Source: Citrifermentans bremense
GTDB lineage: Bacteria; Desulfobacterota; Desulfuromonadia; Geobacterales; Geobacteraceae
Assembly (NCBI RefSeq): GCF_014218275.1
Contig: NZ_AP023213.1
Location: 1,590,001-1,654,000, forward strand
Length of the DNA stretch: 64,000 nucleotides
Direction of reading: 5' to 3'
The position numbers were made by a program, and so were the translations under genes. Position 1 is the first letter of the stretch. Every line of letters starts with the position of its first letter. Below the pieces are notes generated by a model, which made no database searches, was not told the origin of the DNA, and worked only from the letters and a program-made list of their open reading frames with translations. Positions 7,883 through 17,479 of this stretch are shown in pieces.

Positions 7883-9520
7883 ATGCCAGACGACCTGACG
7901 CCGGAGCAGCGGGAGGAATTTCCCAACTCTCCACTCGACATCTCCGGGCTCGATCCCAAGGCCGCCCTGTTACTGCAGGATCTGCAGGGGAGGCTGGCGC
8001 GGGTCGAGGCAGAGAATGCGCAGCTGCGCCGCGTCATCGAATCCGGGCGTTCCGACGAGGATGGCTATCGCACCCTCTACAACGATACCCCCGTGATGCT
8101 GCACTCCATCGACCGCAACGGGCGGATCTTTGGCGTGAGCAACTACTGGGTCGAGGTCCTGGGCTACCAGCGGGAGGAGGCGATAGGGCGCAAATCCACC
8201 GATTTTCTAACCGAGGAGTCGCGCCGCTATGCAGAAGAGGTGGTACTGCCTGAATTCTTCCGCACCGGTTTTTGCCGCAACGTCCAGTACCAGGTGGTGA
8301 AAAAGAACGGCGAGATCCTGGACGTGCTCCTCTTCGCCTCGGCCGAATTCGATGCCAGGGGCGAGGTGCTGCGTTCCCTCGCCGTCATGACTGACGTCAC
8401 CGAGTGGAAGGCAGCGGAAAAGGCCTTGAAGGAAAGCGAAGAGCGCTACCGCATGATAGTCGAGACCTCGCAGGAGGGGATTGTCGCCGTCGATGCCCAG
8501 GGGCGCGTAACCTACGCCAACCTGCAGTTCGCCGAGATGCTGGGCCTTGAGCCCGGCGAGGTAGTCGGTCGTCTTTTCCTGGAGTTCGTCGACGACTGCC
8601 TTCACGACGAGGTAGCTGCCAAAGTGAAGAGCCGGGAGCAGGGGCTCTCCGAGCATTACGAGACCATCCTGCTGCGCAAGGGGGGCACCAGGGTGTGGGC
8701 CAGCGTCTCCGCCATTCCCGTAAAGGGGGTGGACGGGGATTTCACCGGGGCGTTCGCCATGGTGTCGGACGTCACCAAGCGCAAACAGGCGGCCGAGGAG
8801 ATAGAGGTGCTGCACACCCATCTTTCGGCGCGCGCCTGCGAGCTGGAGCTTGCCAACGAGGAACTGGAGGCTTTCAGCTATACGGTTTCCCACGACTTGA
8901 GAAGGCCGCTCACCGCCATCAACGGCTTCAGCCAGGTGCTGCTCGAACTCTACGGTCCGGGGATGGACCCGCAGTGCAGGGAATACCTGCAGGAGATCCT
9001 CAACGGCAGCATCAGGATGAACCACCTGATCGACACGCTGCTCAACTTCTCACGCAGAAGCAAAGCAGAGTCGGCCCGGGAAGAGGTGGAGATAACCCCG
9101 ATGGTGGAGGAACTTTGCGCGGAGCTCAGGCGCGCCGAGCCTCAGCGCAACGTCTCCCTGGCAATCCAGTCCGGAGTGCGCGGCGTTGGCGACGCGCATC
9201 TTTTGCGGGTGGTCCTCGACAACCTGCTGGGCAACGCCTGGAAGTACTCCGCCAAAAAGGATTGCAGCGAGATCGCCTTCGGCACGGTGGAGCACCAGGG
9301 GAAGACCGCCTACTTTGTCAGGGACAACGGGGCCGGTTTCGACATGGCACTGGGGGATCTGCTGTTCAAACCGTTCCAGCGCCTTCACGACGCCCGCGAT
9401 TTCGAGGGGACCGGCATCGGGCTGGCCAGCGTGCAACGCATCATTCAGCGACACGGGGGGCAGATCTGGGCCGAGAGCCAACCCGGAAAGGGTGCGACTT
9501 TCTACTTCACCCTGGGCTAG
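7883..9520 (+). CDS. PAS-PAS sensor histidine kinase (orphan)
   Basis: A 545-residue cytoplasmic kinase with no membrane segment. A short coiled coil lies near residues 30-55. PAS 1 (about 58-175) and PAS 2 (about 185-300) each end in DVT-type linkers. HisKA carries the phospho-acceptor His337 in SYTVSHDLRRPL, and HATPase_c has the N box (DNLLGNAWKYS), G1 (RDNGAGFD) and G2 (EGTGIGLASV) near residues 430-520. The HisKA type resembles the bacteriophytochrome-like group. No cognate response regulator is adjacent, so the partner is unknown. The gene is convergent with the MerR regulator. Confidence 0.9.
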   Translation: MPDDLTPEQREEFPNSPLDISGLDPKAALLLQDLQGRLARVEAENAQLRRVIESGRSDEDGYRTLYNDTPVMLHSIDRNGRIFGVSNYWVEVLGYQREEAIGRKSTDFLTEESRRYAEEVVLPEFFRTGFCRNVQYQVVKKNGEILDVLLFASAEFDARGEVLRSLAVMTDVTEWKAAEKALKESEERYRMIVETSQEGIVAVDAQGRVTYANLQFAEMLGLEPGEVVGRLFLEFVDDCLHDEVAAKVKSREQGLSEHYETILLRKGGTRVWASVSAIPVKGVDGDFTGAFAMVSDVTKRKQAAEEIEVLHTHLSARACELELANEELEAFSYTVSHDLRRPLTAINGFSQVLLELYGPGMDPQCREYLQEILNGSIRMNHLIDTLLNFSRRSKAESAREEVEITPMVEELCAELRRAEPQRNVSLAIQSGVRGVGDAHLLRVVLDNLLGNAWKYSAKKDCSEIAFGTVEHQGKTAYFVRDNGAGFDMALGDLLFKPFQRLHDARDFEGTGIGLASVQRIIQRHGGQIWAESQPGKGATFYFTLG

Positions 9521-9577
9521 CGCCATATTCCTGTCGCCCTGGCCCCAAACAGTACACCGCTTCCACGCCGGCCGGCT

Positions 9578-9982
9578 CTACGCTTGCCCAGACGCAAGAC
9601 GGGTGAGCATCTTCTGCCTGTATTCCACGATTTCCTTCCTAAGCGAGGCGAGCTGCGCCATTTTCCCATCCACCTTGCCGGTGTGCTGCTCCAGAATCTC
9701 TATCAGGCGCGGGATCATCTTCTCCGTGTTCTTCGCCTCGCCATAGGCCAGGTAGAGGTCCTGCATCTCGCGGATGCTCAACCCCAGTTCCTTCAGCCGG
9801 AGGATGAATTTGATCCTTCTGAAGTAATAGGGGGTGAACTCCCGTGCAGCACCGTCCTGCCGCTTAAGCGATTCGATGATTCCCACTTCTTCCCAGTAAC
9901 GCAGGGTTCGGGTGGTCAGCCCGTACTCCTTCGCCAAGTCACCTATCCCCACAGCCGTCTCGCCCTGTCTTAATTCGTTCAT
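9578..9982 (-). CDS. MerR-family transcriptional regulator
   Basis: A 134-residue regulator. The MerR winged HTH occupies about residues 11-80 (IGDLAKEYGLTTRTLRYWEEVGII; YYFRRIKFILRLKELGLSI) and is followed by a dimerisation coiled coil. It has no conserved metal-binding Cys residues and is short, like MerR regulators of acyl-CoA and branched-chain catabolism (LiuR type) rather than metal sensors. It is transcribed away from the IclR/IcmF operon. A palindrome of the ACGTA-N3-TACGT form lies just upstream of its start, and ACGTAAA-type sites occur in the promoters of the two catabolic operons. It is therefore the prime candidate for their local regulator. Effector unknown; an acyl-CoA is likely by family analogy. 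Confidence 0.85.
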   Translation of the reverse strand: MNELRQGETAVGIGDLAKEYGLTTRTLRYWEEVGIIESLKRQDGAAREFTPYYFRRIKFILRLKELGLSIREMQDLYLAYGEAKNTEKMIPRLIEILEQHTGKVDGKMAQLASLRKEIVEYRQKMLTRLASGQA

Positions 9983-9989
9983 GCTTTAC

Positions 9990-10042
9990 CTTTACGTAAA
10001 ATACGTCTGACCACATTTAGACGATCGTTCCGGTTTTGTCAA
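9990..10042 (-). promoter_or_regulatory. Promoter and putative autoregulatory operator of the MerR gene
   Basis: On the minus strand, TTGACA (10042-10037), a 17-base spacer and TAAATG (10019-10014) form a sigma-70-like promoter. Immediately downstream, overlapping the expected transcription start, is the palindrome ACGTA TTT TACGT followed by AAAG (about 10006-9990). It shares ACGTAAA with the operon promoters at 10134 and 19740. Confidence 0.55.
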
Positions 10043-10133
10043 CAGGTCATCCCCTTTGCTTCTTCTTCTCTCCAGCATTTTCCATGAGGAGATCAGATTT
10101 TTGTGGAGACATATAAAAATGTTTTATTTAAGC

Positions 10134-10162
10134 TTGACATGCACGTAAACGAAAGATATTTT
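10134..10162 (+). promoter_or_regulatory. Promoter/operator A of the IclR-symporter-IcmF operon
   Basis: TTGACA (10134-10139), a 17-base spacer and TATTTT (10157-10162). The spacer contains TGCACGTAAACGA, identical to the spacer start of the thiolase-operon promoter at 19740. Identity between the two sites runs 21 bases without a gap, beginning two bases before TTGACA. ACGTAAACG resembles the core of LiuR-type MerR operators. Confidence 0.68.
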
Positions 10163-10381
10163 ATTCGCACCTCCAACCCCGCCCTGACTTCGCGAACCTC
10201 CTTTCTCATTGTTTATCAGCTGTATGGCAGCCAGCGATCCATGCTGCCGCAAAAGACGGATCTCTCGTCTCCGCCAGCGCTGTAGTTGCCCGCTTGGATC
10301 TGGCCCCGGAGAATGAACACCCAGGTGTCTGATGCCGGCAGGCTTTTTCAAAACAAAGGTTTAACTAGAAGAGGAGGGGGG

Positions 10382-11149
10382 ATGAAGAAAAAGCGTCCAA
10401 AAGGGGGAACGCAGCCGCAACGGATGGACATGGCCATGGAGCTCTTGCAGACGCTGGCCGGGGAGGAAAAAACCTGCTCCCTTTCCGCGCTCGCCAGGAG
10501 AGCCGGGATCAGCAGGTATCGGACCAAGCGTCTATTGGAGAGCCTAGAACAGAAGGAGGCGGGGGGAAGTCCGCAGCCGAAGGTGAACGGAGCCGGGCAG
10601 GCACGGGGGGTGATGGAGGCCTTCTATGGCAGCATCGCTAGGGAAGTGCGTCCTGTCATGGAGTCGCTGGCGCGAAAGCACAAAGAGGCGGTGTATATGA
10701 CCTTCCTTAAGGGAGACGAGGTCCTGTTCGTCGACGTGGCCGAGGTCGAGGCCGTTGGGAAGGGGGAGCCCCTTGTAGGTAGAAGGTTCCCCTTCTTCAA
10801 AAACGCCGCCGGCAAGGTGATGCGCGCCATAGACTCCTGGGACCTCTTGGAGAAGATCGGCAAGAGCTGGCGCCGCGGCCGGTTCGGCTTTCCTGAGCTG
10901 TCGGATCTGCGGCGCGAACTTGAGCTGATCCGGGAAAAGGGTTTTGCCGTGGAGTGCGGCGGCATGGGGGAGGGGATCATCACCGTGGCCGTCGCTGTCA
11001 GGGATTACGCGGGCAAGGTGGTCGGCGCGCTCACGCTGTTGGGGCCGTCGGTACGCCTGATCGGCTCGCGTCTGGAAGAGGAGATCATACCCTCGCTGCG
11101 TGTGAGCGGCGAGCTGCTTTCCATGAAATTCGGCTATGCAAGGCCGTGA
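10382..11149 (+). CDS. IclR-family transcriptional regulator
   Basis: A 255-residue regulator. The N-terminal HTH (about residues 14-60: MELLQTLAGEEKTCSLSALARRAGISRYRTKRLLESLEQKE) is interrupted for this note only; the IclR effector domain follows (about 80-250) with EAVGKGEPLVGRRFPFF, AAGKVM and GFAVECGGMGEGI segments. IclR proteins bind small organic acids and control their catabolism. The ATG at 10382 follows a GAGGAGGGGG ribosome site. It is the first gene of the symporter-IcmF operon, so it probably senses the imported acid or a derivative. That ligand is inferred from context only. Confidence 0.83.
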   Translation: MKKKRPKGGTQPQRMDMAMELLQTLAGEEKTCSLSALARRAGISRYRTKRLLESLEQKEAGGSPQPKVNGAGQARGVMEAFYGSIAREVRPVMESLARKHKEAVYMTFLKGDEVLFVDVAEVEAVGKGEPLVGRRFPFFKNAAGKVMRAIDSWDLLEKIGKSWRRGRFGFPELSDLRRELELIREKGFAVECGGMGEGIITVAVAVRDYAGKVVGALTLLGPSVRLIGSRLEEEIIPSLRVSGELLSMKFGYARP

Positions 11150-11218
11150 AGTCGGGGGCGTAACGGCAAGGGGAGCCCGCCCCTTCGCGTGTGCAACCTT
11201 AACCTAAGGAGGAGAGCC

Positions 11219-11527
11219 ATGGCGGAAACGAGTTACGACTGGGAGAAGATAGCAAACAACAGCAAGTTTTTGGAACTGAAGAACAAGAAGAGGAGTTTTC
11301 TGTTCAGCTGGTGGATCATCTCGACCATCTATTACCTGCTTCTCCCGGTCATCTCAGGCTATTTTCCGGAAGCCTTCCGGATAAAGGTGATCGGTCCCAT
11401 CAATTTCGGCTACCTCTTCATCCTCTCCCAGTTCGTGGTCGCAATCGGCGTTGCGGCGTACTACGCCCACGTCGCCAACAAGGATTTCGACCGGCTGACC
11501 AAGCAGCTGCTCGACGTGCTCAATTAA
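11219..11527 (+). CDS. DUF485 small membrane protein (symporter partner)
   Basis: A 102-residue protein with two membrane segments (about 24-44 and 60-82) and a hydrophilic start containing WEKIANNSKFLELKNKK. DUF485 proteins (YjcH type) are almost always encoded directly before an acetate-type SSS symporter, as here with a 14-base gap. The biochemical role is not settled; an accessory subunit is commonly assumed. The start at 11219 has AGGAGGAG about 6 bases upstream. Confidence 0.87.
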   Translation: MAETSYDWEKIANNSKFLELKNKKRSFLFSWWIISTIYYLLLPVISGYFPEAFRIKVIGPINFGYLFILSQFVVAIGVAAYYAHVANKDFDRLTKQLLDVLN

Positions 11528-11541
11528 AAGGAGGGGACAGC

Positions 11542-13524
11542 ATGAAAGGAAGAATCGCCGCTTTAACGCTTACTCTTACGCTCTCCGTCTGCGCCGCCGC
11601 TCCCCTCGCAGCAGCAGCCCAGGCAGGGGCTGCCGCCGCACCCCCATCGCAGGCTGCAGTAGCGCCTGCGGCAAAGGTCACGCCTGCAGCCGCGACCGCG
11701 GCGGCGCCCGCCGCCAAGGCCGCTTCAGCCAAAGTCGACTCCCAACCCGCCAAGGTGACCCCAAACCGCGGCATCACCATCGGCATGTTCGCCCTCATCA
11801 TCGCCATCACCATGGGAGTGGTGGTCTGGGCCGCGAAGAAGACGCAGACGGCGGCCGACTTCTACACCGCGGGGGGCGGGATCACGGGACTGCAAAACGG
11901 CTGGGCCATAGCCGGGGACTACATGTCCGCCGCCTCGTTCCTGGGGATGTCCGGGCTCATCTCGCTCTACGGCATCGACGGCTTCATGTACGCGGTGGGG
12001 CCCATGTTCTCCTTCATCGCCATCCTGCTGGTCATCGCCGAACCCTGCCGCAATGCCGGCAAGTACACGCTGGGTGACATCCTCTCCTTCAGGTCGTCGC
12101 CCAAGGTGGTGCGCGGGGTGGCGGCACTTTCCACCGTCACCGTCTCCATCTTCTACCTGATTGCGCAGATGGTGGGCGCAGGGAAGCTGATGCAGATGCT
12201 GATCGGGATCCCTTACCGCGTTTCCGTCATCGGGGTTGGGGCCCTCATGGTCGCCTACGTCGTCTTCGGCGGCATGAAGGCGACCACCTGGGTGCAGATC
12301 ATCAAAGCCTCGCTTTTGATGGGTGCCACCACGCTCCTCTGCATCCTCGTCGCAGCCAAGGCAGGCTTCAACCCGGTTTCCTTCTTCACCGACATCGTGA
12401 ACAACCCCGCCATCCAGGACCATGTCAGGCTGAACGTGCTGAAGGATGCCGTTCCCAAGGCGGGGATGGATTACGGCCAGCGCTTCCTGGAGCCCGGGCT
12501 CTTCCTGAAAAGCCCGCTGGACCAGATCTCGCTGGGGATTGCCTGGGCGCTCGGCGCCGCCGGCCTGCCGCACATCCTGATGCGCTTTTTCACCGTCCCC
12601 AGCGCCAAGGAGGCGCGCAAGTCGATCATCATCGCACTTTTCCTCAACTCCAGCTTCTTCTTCATGATCAGCATCATCGGCTTCGGCGCGGCACTCTACC
12701 TGACCCCCCAGGGGATCCTGGCGGTGGACAAGGGCGGGAACATGGCGACGCTGCTCCTGGCCCAGCACATGGGTGGCGGGGCCGGAAGCCTCGGGGGAGA
12801 CATTTTCCTCGCCTTCATCTGCGCCGTCGCCTTCGCCACTATCCTCGCCGTGGTCTCTGGCCTCGTGCTCGCGGCCTCCGCGGCCATCGCCCACGACGTC
12901 TACGTGAACATCATCAAGGACGGCAAGGCCGACCAGCACCTGCAGGTGAAGGTTGCCCGCATCACCTCCCTGTTCGTCGGCACCTCCGCTATTCTCATGG
13001 GCCTCGCCGCCGAGAAGGAGAACGTGGTGGCGCTGGTGGCGCTGGCCTTCGCGGTCGCCGCCTCGGGTAACTTCCCGGTGGTCATGCTCTCGCTGTTCTG
13101 GAAGAAGTTCAACACCGCGGGGATCGTCTCCGGCCTGGTAGTCGGGACCGTTACCGCCCTCGCACTGGTGATGGTATCGCCGGTGATGACCTATCCCAAG
13201 AAGGTGGCAGCCGACGCCAAGAAGATCGTCGATACCCTGGAGCAGAAGCAGGCAACCGGCGTGGCGCTGGCGGACAAAGAGCTGAAGACCCTGGAGAAGT
13301 CGCGGGTCGAATATGAGAAGAACAAGAACGGCAGCTCCATGGTAGGCCTCGACAAGCCGATCTTCCCGCTGAAAAACCCGGGGATCGTCTCGGTGCCGCT
13401 GGGCTTCCTGGCCGCAGTCTTTGGTTGCCTCTTGTTCCGCGACCGCCGCGCCGAGGATATGTTCGCCGAGATCGACGTACGGCAGAACACCGGCCTTGGG
13501 ATAGCCAAGGCGAGCGACCACTAG
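11542..13524 (+). CDS. SSS-family cation:monocarboxylate symporter (ActP-like)
   Basis: A 660-residue solute:sodium symporter. Residues 1-26 look like a signal peptide and are followed by an Ala/Pro-rich low-complexity stretch to about residue 75. The transporter core follows, with AADFYTAGGGITGLQNGWAIAGDYMSAASFLG typical of the ActP/acetate branch in its N-terminal helices. Near residues 552-610 a charged, helical, non-membrane loop (AADAKKIVDTLEQKQ...) separates the last two helices. The likely substrate is a short monocarboxylate; with IcmF downstream, butyrate or isobutyrate is as plausible as acetate. The start at 11542 follows AGGAGGGGA. Confidence 0.86.
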   Translation: MKGRIAALTLTLTLSVCAAAPLAAAAQAGAAAAPPSQAAVAPAAKVTPAAATAAAPAAKAASAKVDSQPAKVTPNRGITIGMFALIIAITMGVVVWAAKKTQTAADFYTAGGGITGLQNGWAIAGDYMSAASFLGMSGLISLYGIDGFMYAVGPMFSFIAILLVIAEPCRNAGKYTLGDILSFRSSPKVVRGVAALSTVTVSIFYLIAQMVGAGKLMQMLIGIPYRVSVIGVGALMVAYVVFGGMKATTWVQIIKASLLMGATTLLCILVAAKAGFNPVSFFTDIVNNPAIQDHVRLNVLKDAVPKAGMDYGQRFLEPGLFLKSPLDQISLGIAWALGAAGLPHILMRFFTVPSAKEARKSIIIALFLNSSFFFMISIIGFGAALYLTPQGILAVDKGGNMATLLLAQHMGGGAGSLGGDIFLAFICAVAFATILAVVSGLVLAASAAIAHDVYVNIIKDGKADQHLQVKVARITSLFVGTSAILMGLAAEKENVVALVALAFAVAASGNFPVVMLSLFWKKFNTAGIVSGLVVGTVTALALVMVSPVMTYPKKVAADAKKIVDTLEQKQATGVALADKELKTLEKSRVEYEKNKNGSSMVGLDKPIFPLKNPGIVSVPLGFLAAVFGCLLFRDRRAEDMFAEIDVRQNTGLGIAKASDH

Positions 13525-13530
13525 CCTTGT

Positions 13531-13604
13531 CCGCGCCCCCGGGGGGGAGGGGAGTACCCATTCTTCCACCCTCCCGACCCCTCTGGGGGCAGGAGAGCGG
13601 ACCA
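13531..13604. repeat. GC-rich imperfect palindromic repeat
   Basis: Two C-run/G-run hairpins in tandem (GCGCCCCCGGGGGGGAGGG and CCCGACCCCTCTGGGGG) fill the gap before the DUF6125-like gene. The composition resembles the other intergenic palindromes in the window (for example 51377, 43623). Confidence 0.45.
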
Positions 13605-13623
13605 AAAAGACCAGGAGGTGATC

Positions 13624-14193
13624 ATGACGACAAAGACGGCTTTACAGGAAACACCGGAAACCGTTGCCGGCGACGAGGGCGTCCAGCTCCTCTATTCGCT
13701 GAGCAAGGAGGAACTGGTCCGGATAATCACCGACGACGCCAAGAACTGGCTGGCCCACGACGGGGTCTGGTTCCAGTCGCTGGAGAAGAAGTTCGGCATG
13801 GACGTGGCGGTCGACATCGACACCGACGCCTGGAGGCTTTTTACCGTCATCGAGGCGAAGCGGATCATGGAGCGGCTGGGGCTGAAACCGGGCGGGGGGG
13901 TTCCCGCACTGGTGGAGTGCCTGAAGCACCGCTTTTACGCACGCCTCAACCTGCAGCAATGCCTGGAGGTGACGGAGACCCGGGCCGTCTTTCGCATGAT
14001 CGACTGCCGGGTCCAGTCCGCCCGCAAGCGCAAGGGGCTCCCGGACCATCCCTGCAAATCCGTGGGCATCGTCGAATACTCCGGGTTCGCCAGCACCATC
14101 GACCCGCGCATCCAGACGAAGTGCCTCGCATGCCCCCCGGACGAACATCCGGAGGAGTTCTGGTGCGCCTGGGAGTTCACCCTGAAGCCCTGA
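13624..14193 (+). CDS. DUF6125-like Cys-rich protein
   Basis: A 189-residue soluble protein. I recognise the DUF6125 / L-2-amino-thiazoline-4-carboxylate hydrolase-like pattern: an N-terminal helical half with [20 protein letters not shown], then a conserved C-terminal Cys region ([44 protein letters not shown], residues about 123-186). The Cys set could bind metal or be catalytic. No reaction can be assigned. It lies between the symporter and IcmF in one operon, which ties it to short-chain acid metabolism. The ATG at 13624 is preferred over the GTG at 13618 because AGGAGG is then 5 bases upstream instead of overlapping. Confidence 0.68.
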   Translation: MTTKTALQETPETVAGDEGVQLLYSLSKEELVRIITDDAKNWLAHDGVWFQSLEKKFGMDVAVDIDTDAWRLFTVIEAKRIMERLGLKPGGGVPALVECLKHRFYARLNLQQCLEVTETRAVFRMIDCRVQSARKRKGLPDHPCKSVGIVEYSGFASTIDPRIQTKCLACPPDEHPEEFWCAWEFTLKP

Positions 14194-14230
14194 CCCGCTC
14201 GCGACAGATACAACGAAAAGGAGAGAACCC

Positions 14231-17200
14231 ATGCACACCGCAGCCGCGGCGCCCTATAAATCCAAGAACAAGATCCGTTTCGTCACGGCCACGAGCCTCT
14301 TCGACGGCCATGACGCTTCCACCAACATCATCCGGCGGATGCTCCAGGCCTCGGGGGTCGAGGTGATCCACCTGGGGCACAACCGCTCGGTGGAGGCGAT
14401 CGTCTCCGCCGCCATCCAGGAGGACGCCCAGGGGATCGCGGTGAGCTGTTACCAGGGGGGACACATCCCTTTCTTCAAGTACATCCGCGATCTTTTGAAG
14501 GAGCGGGGCGCGGAGCAGGTGAAGGTATTCGGCGGGGGGGGAGGGGTCATCGTCCCGGAGGAGATCAAGGAGATCGAGAGCTACGGGGTCAGCAAGATCT
14601 TCTCGCCGGAAGACGGCCGCCGCATGGGGCTGCAGGGGATGATCAACCACATGCTGGAGCTTTGCGACTTCCACGTGGAGCGCGATCTGCAGGCGGAGAT
14701 AGAGCGGTTGAAGGGGCGGGACGTGCGCGCCGTGAACGCCCTGATCACCCTCGCCGAGCAGGCGGTTCACGAGCATAACCAGGGGTATGGGGTGGTGCGC
14801 GAGACCATCCGCGGCATGGGGCGCGAGGTTCCGACGCTCGGCATCACCGGGACCGGCGGTGCCGGCAAGAGCTCGCTCACCGACGAGCTGGTGCGCCGCT
14901 TCATCAGGGACTTCCCGGACAAAAGCGTGGCCATTCTCGCCGTCGACCCTTCGCGCCAGAGGACCGGCGGAGCGCTTCTGGGGGATCGGATCAGGATGAA
15001 CTCGATCAACACGGACCGGGTCTACATGCGCTCGCTCGCCACCCGCGACTCCCGCTCGGAACTCTCCGCCGCCATCAGCGATGCAATCGACGTGGTACGG
15101 GCGGCTGGGTTCGACCTGATCATCGTGGAAACCTCCGGCATCGGGCAGGGGGACGCGGGAGTGGTCGAGATCTGCGATGTCTCGCTCTACGTCATGACCT
15201 GCGAGTTCGGCGCCCCGACGCAGCTGGAGAAGATCGACATGCTCGATTTCGCCGACCTGGTCGCGCTCAACAAGTTCGAGAGGAAGGGGGCCGAGGACGC
15301 GCTTAGGAACGTGCGCAAGCAGTACCGCCGCAACCGCAACCTCTTCGAGCTCCCCGACGAGGAGCTCCCGATCTTCGGCACCATCGCCTCGCAGTTCAAC
15401 GATCCCGGCACCAACGTCCTCTACCTCGCGGTCTTGAACAGCTTCAACGGGAAGAAGGAGCTTGGCTGGCGCTCGCAGCTCGCCGCGCCCGAAGGCGACA
15501 GCCTGAAGCAGTACATCATCCCGCCGGACCGGATCCATTACCTCGGGGAGATCGTACAGACGGCGCGCAGCTACAGAAAGAACGTGGAGAGCCAGTCGAG
15601 GATCGCCCGGAGCCTGTTCCAGCTCAAGGGGGCCAGGGACCAGGTAAAGGGGGAGGGGACAAAAGACGAGCTGGACCGGCTTATTGCCAGCACGGACGCG
15701 GAGCTGCAGGAGGAGCCCAGGCGCATCATCGAGGGGTGGGCAGAGCTTAAGGCGAGCTACAAGCAGGACGCGCTGGTGACCCGGGTGCGGGACAAGGAAA
15801 TAAGGACCGAGCTTTTCACCAGCTCGCTTTCCGGCTCGCGCATCCCCAGGGTCTGCGTCCCCGATTACGAGGAATGGGGGGAGATCGTCAAGTGGAGCCT
15901 GAAGGAGAACCTCCCCGGCTACTTCCCGTACACGGCGGGGGTCTTCCCCTTCAAGCGCGCGGAGGAGGACCCCAAGCGCCAGTTCGCCGGCGAGGGAACC
16001 CCGGAGCGGACCAACCGCCGCTTCCATTACCTCTGTCAGGACGACGGCGCCAAAAGGCTCTCGACCGCCTTCGACAGCGTGACCCTTTACGGCGAGGACC
16101 CGGACTACCCGCCCGACGTCTACGGAAAGGTGGGGGAAAGCGGGGTCTCGGTCTGCACCGTCGAGGACGTGCAGAAGCTCTACGCCGGGTTCGACCTCTG
16201 CGCCCCCTCCACCAGCGTTTCCATAACCATCAACGGCCCCGCGCCGATGATGCTCGCCATGTTCTTCAACGCCGCCATCGAGCAGCAGGTGGAGAAGTTC
16301 AGGAAGGAGCAGGGGCGCGAGCCGTCGGCGCCGGAGTACCAGGAGATAAAATCCTGCACCCTGAAGACCGTGCGCGGCACGGTGCAGGCGGACATCCTCA
16401 AGGAGGACCAGGGGCAGAATACCTGCATCTTCTCCACGGAATTCGCCCTGAAGATGATGGGGGACATCCAGCAGTACTTCATCGAGCAGCAGGTGAGAAA
16501 CTACTACTCCGTTTCCATCAGCGGCTACCACATCGCGGAGGCGGGGGCGAACCCGATCTCGCAGCTCGCCTTCACCCTCTCCAACGGCTTCACCTACGTC
16601 GAGTATTACCTCTCGCGCGGGATGCACATCGACGATTTCGCCCCCAACCTCTCCTACTTCTTCTCCAACGGCCTCGACCCGGAGTACACGGTGATCGGGC
16701 GGGTGGCGCGGCGGATATGGGCGGTGGTGATGCGGGAGAAGTACGGCGCCAACGAGCGGAGCCAGAAGCTCAAGTACCACATCCAGACCAGCGGCCGGTC
16801 GCTGCACGCGCAGGAGATGGACTTCAACGACATCCGCACCACGCTGCAGGCTCTCATGGCGATCTACGACAACTGCAACTCGCTGCACACCAACGCCTAC
16901 GACGAGGCGGTGACGACCCCCACCGAGGAGTCGGTGCGACGGGCCATGGCGGTACAGATGATCATCACCAAGGAGCTCGGGCTTGCCAGGAACGAGAACC
17001 CGCTACAGGGAGCGTTCATCATCGACGAGCTGACTGATCTCGTGGAGGAGGCTGTCCTTGCCGAGTTCGAGAAGATCGACCAGCGAGGCGGGGTGCTGGG
17101 TGCAATGGAGACCCAGTACCAGCGGAGCAAGATCCAGGACGAATCTATGCTCTACGAGCACAAGAAGCACTCGGGCGAGCTTCCCATCATCGGGGTCAAC

Positions 17201-17479
17201 ACCTTCCTCAACCCTCGCGCGGGGGAGGAGGGGTACCAGGTCCCGGGAGAGCTGGCGCGCGCCACTGCGGAAGAGAAGGAGCAGCAGATCCGGAACCTGC
17301 GCGCTTTCCAGGAGCGGAACAAGGAGAAGGCCCCGCTGGCCCTGAAGCGCCTCCAGGAGGTTGCCGTATCCGGAGGCAACATCTTCGACGAACTGATGGA
17401 GACGGTGAAGGTGGCGTCCTTGGGGCAGATCACCCGCGCGCTGTACCAGGTGGGGGGGGAGTACCGGCGCAACATGTAG
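14231..17479 (+). CDS. icmF: Fused isobutyryl-CoA mutase with G-protein chaperone (IcmF)
   Basis: A 1082-residue adenosylcobalamin enzyme interconverting isobutyryl-CoA and n-butyryl-CoA. Domain order matches IcmF: B12-binding domain (about 15-150, DGHDAS base-off His motif), MeaB-type GTPase (about 200-430: [10 protein letters not shown]-loop, [24 protein letters not shown]) and the TIM-barrel acyl-CoA domain (about 545-1060). F585 (in RQFAG) and Q729 (in [10 protein letters not shown]) replace the Tyr and Arg that bind the carboxylate in methylmalonyl-CoA mutase. The 144-residue spacing equals that of the specificity pair described for IcmF (Phe598/Gln742). Isovaleryl/pivalyl-CoA isomerisation is a known side activity of the family. 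A good AAGGAGAG site precedes the ATG. AdoCbl supply fits the cobalamin adenosyltransferase at 27923. Confidence 0.95.
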   Translation: MHTAAAAPYKSKNKIRFVTATSLFDGHDASTNIIRRMLQASGVEVIHLGHNRSVEAIVSAAIQEDAQGIAVSCYQGGHIPFFKYIRDLLKERGAEQVKVFGGGGGVIVPEEIKEIESYGVSKIFSPEDGRRMGLQGMINHMLELCDFHVERDLQAEIERLKGRDVRAVNALITLAEQAVHEHNQGYGVVRETIRGMGREVPTLGITGTGGAGKSSLTDELVRRFIRDFPDKSVAILAVDPSRQRTGGALLGDRIRMNSINTDRVYMRSLATRDSRSELSAAISDAIDVVRAAGFDLIIVETSGIGQGDAGVVEICDVSLYVMTCEFGAPTQLEKIDMLDFADLVALNKFERKGAEDALRNVRKQYRRNRNLFELPDEELPIFGTIASQFNDPGTNVLYLAVLNSFNGKKELGWRSQLAAPEGDSLKQYIIPPDRIHYLGEIVQTARSYRKNVESQSRIARSLFQLKGARDQVKGEGTKDELDRLIASTDAELQEEPRRIIEGWAELKASYKQDALVTRVRDKEIRTELFTSSLSGSRIPRVCVPDYEEWGEIVKWSLKENLPGYFPYTAGVFPFKRAEEDPKRQFAGEGTPERTNRRFHYLCQDDGAKRLSTAFDSVTLYGEDPDYPPDVYGKVGESGVSVCTVEDVQKLYAGFDLCAPSTSVSITINGPAPMMLAMFFNAAIEQQVEKFRKEQGREPSAPEYQEIKSCTLKTVRGTVQADILKEDQGQNTCIFSTEFALKMMGDIQQYFIEQQVRNYYSVSISGYHIAEAGANPISQLAFTLSNGFTYVEYYLSRGMHIDDFAPNLSYFFSNGLDPEYTVIGRVARRIWAVVMREKYGANERSQKLKYHIQTSGRSLHAQEMDFNDIRTTLQALMAIYDNCNSLHTNAYDEAVTTPTEESVRRAMAVQMIITKELGLARNENPLQGAFIIDELTDLVEEAVLAEFEKIDQRGGVLGAMETQYQRSKIQDESMLYEHKKHSGELPIIGVNTFLNPRAGEEGYQVPGELARATAEEKEQQIRNLRAFQERNKEKAPLALKRLQEVAVSGGNIFDELMETVKVASLGQITRALYQVGGEYRRNM

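Larger units (their letters stand above)
9983..10381. other. Divergent regulatory region between MerR and IclR genes
   Basis: About 400 bases without a supported gene. It holds the MerR-gene promoter on the minus strand, an AT-rich stretch near 10100-10130 and the forward promoter at 10134-10162. About 215 bases of leader precede the IclR start. A 60-codon ORF here overlaps the promoter and is not believed. Confidence 0.6.

Noticed and set aside
10103-10285. 60-codon ORF upstream of the IclR gene
   Set aside because: It overlaps promoter A and has no ribosome site or conserved look.
13531-13604. Terminator after the symporter gene
   Set aside because: The hairpins are GC-rich but have no T-run, and the downstream genes follow closely, so read-through is more likely.
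11725-13605. 626-codon minus-strand frame opposite the symporter
   Set aside because: The product is His/Asp/Gly-rich without any recognisable fold; the plus strand encodes a clear SSS transporter.
14177-16888. 903-codon open frame on the minus strand
   Set aside because: It is antisense to icmF, whose domains are unambiguous. Low stop frequency in GC-rich DNA explains it; its translation is Val/Leu/Arg/Glu-rich with no motif.
14231-17479. Methylmalonyl-CoA mutase identity for the B12 enzyme
   Set aside because: The internal G-protein domain and the Phe585/Gln729 pair fit IcmF, not methylmalonyl-CoA mutase.
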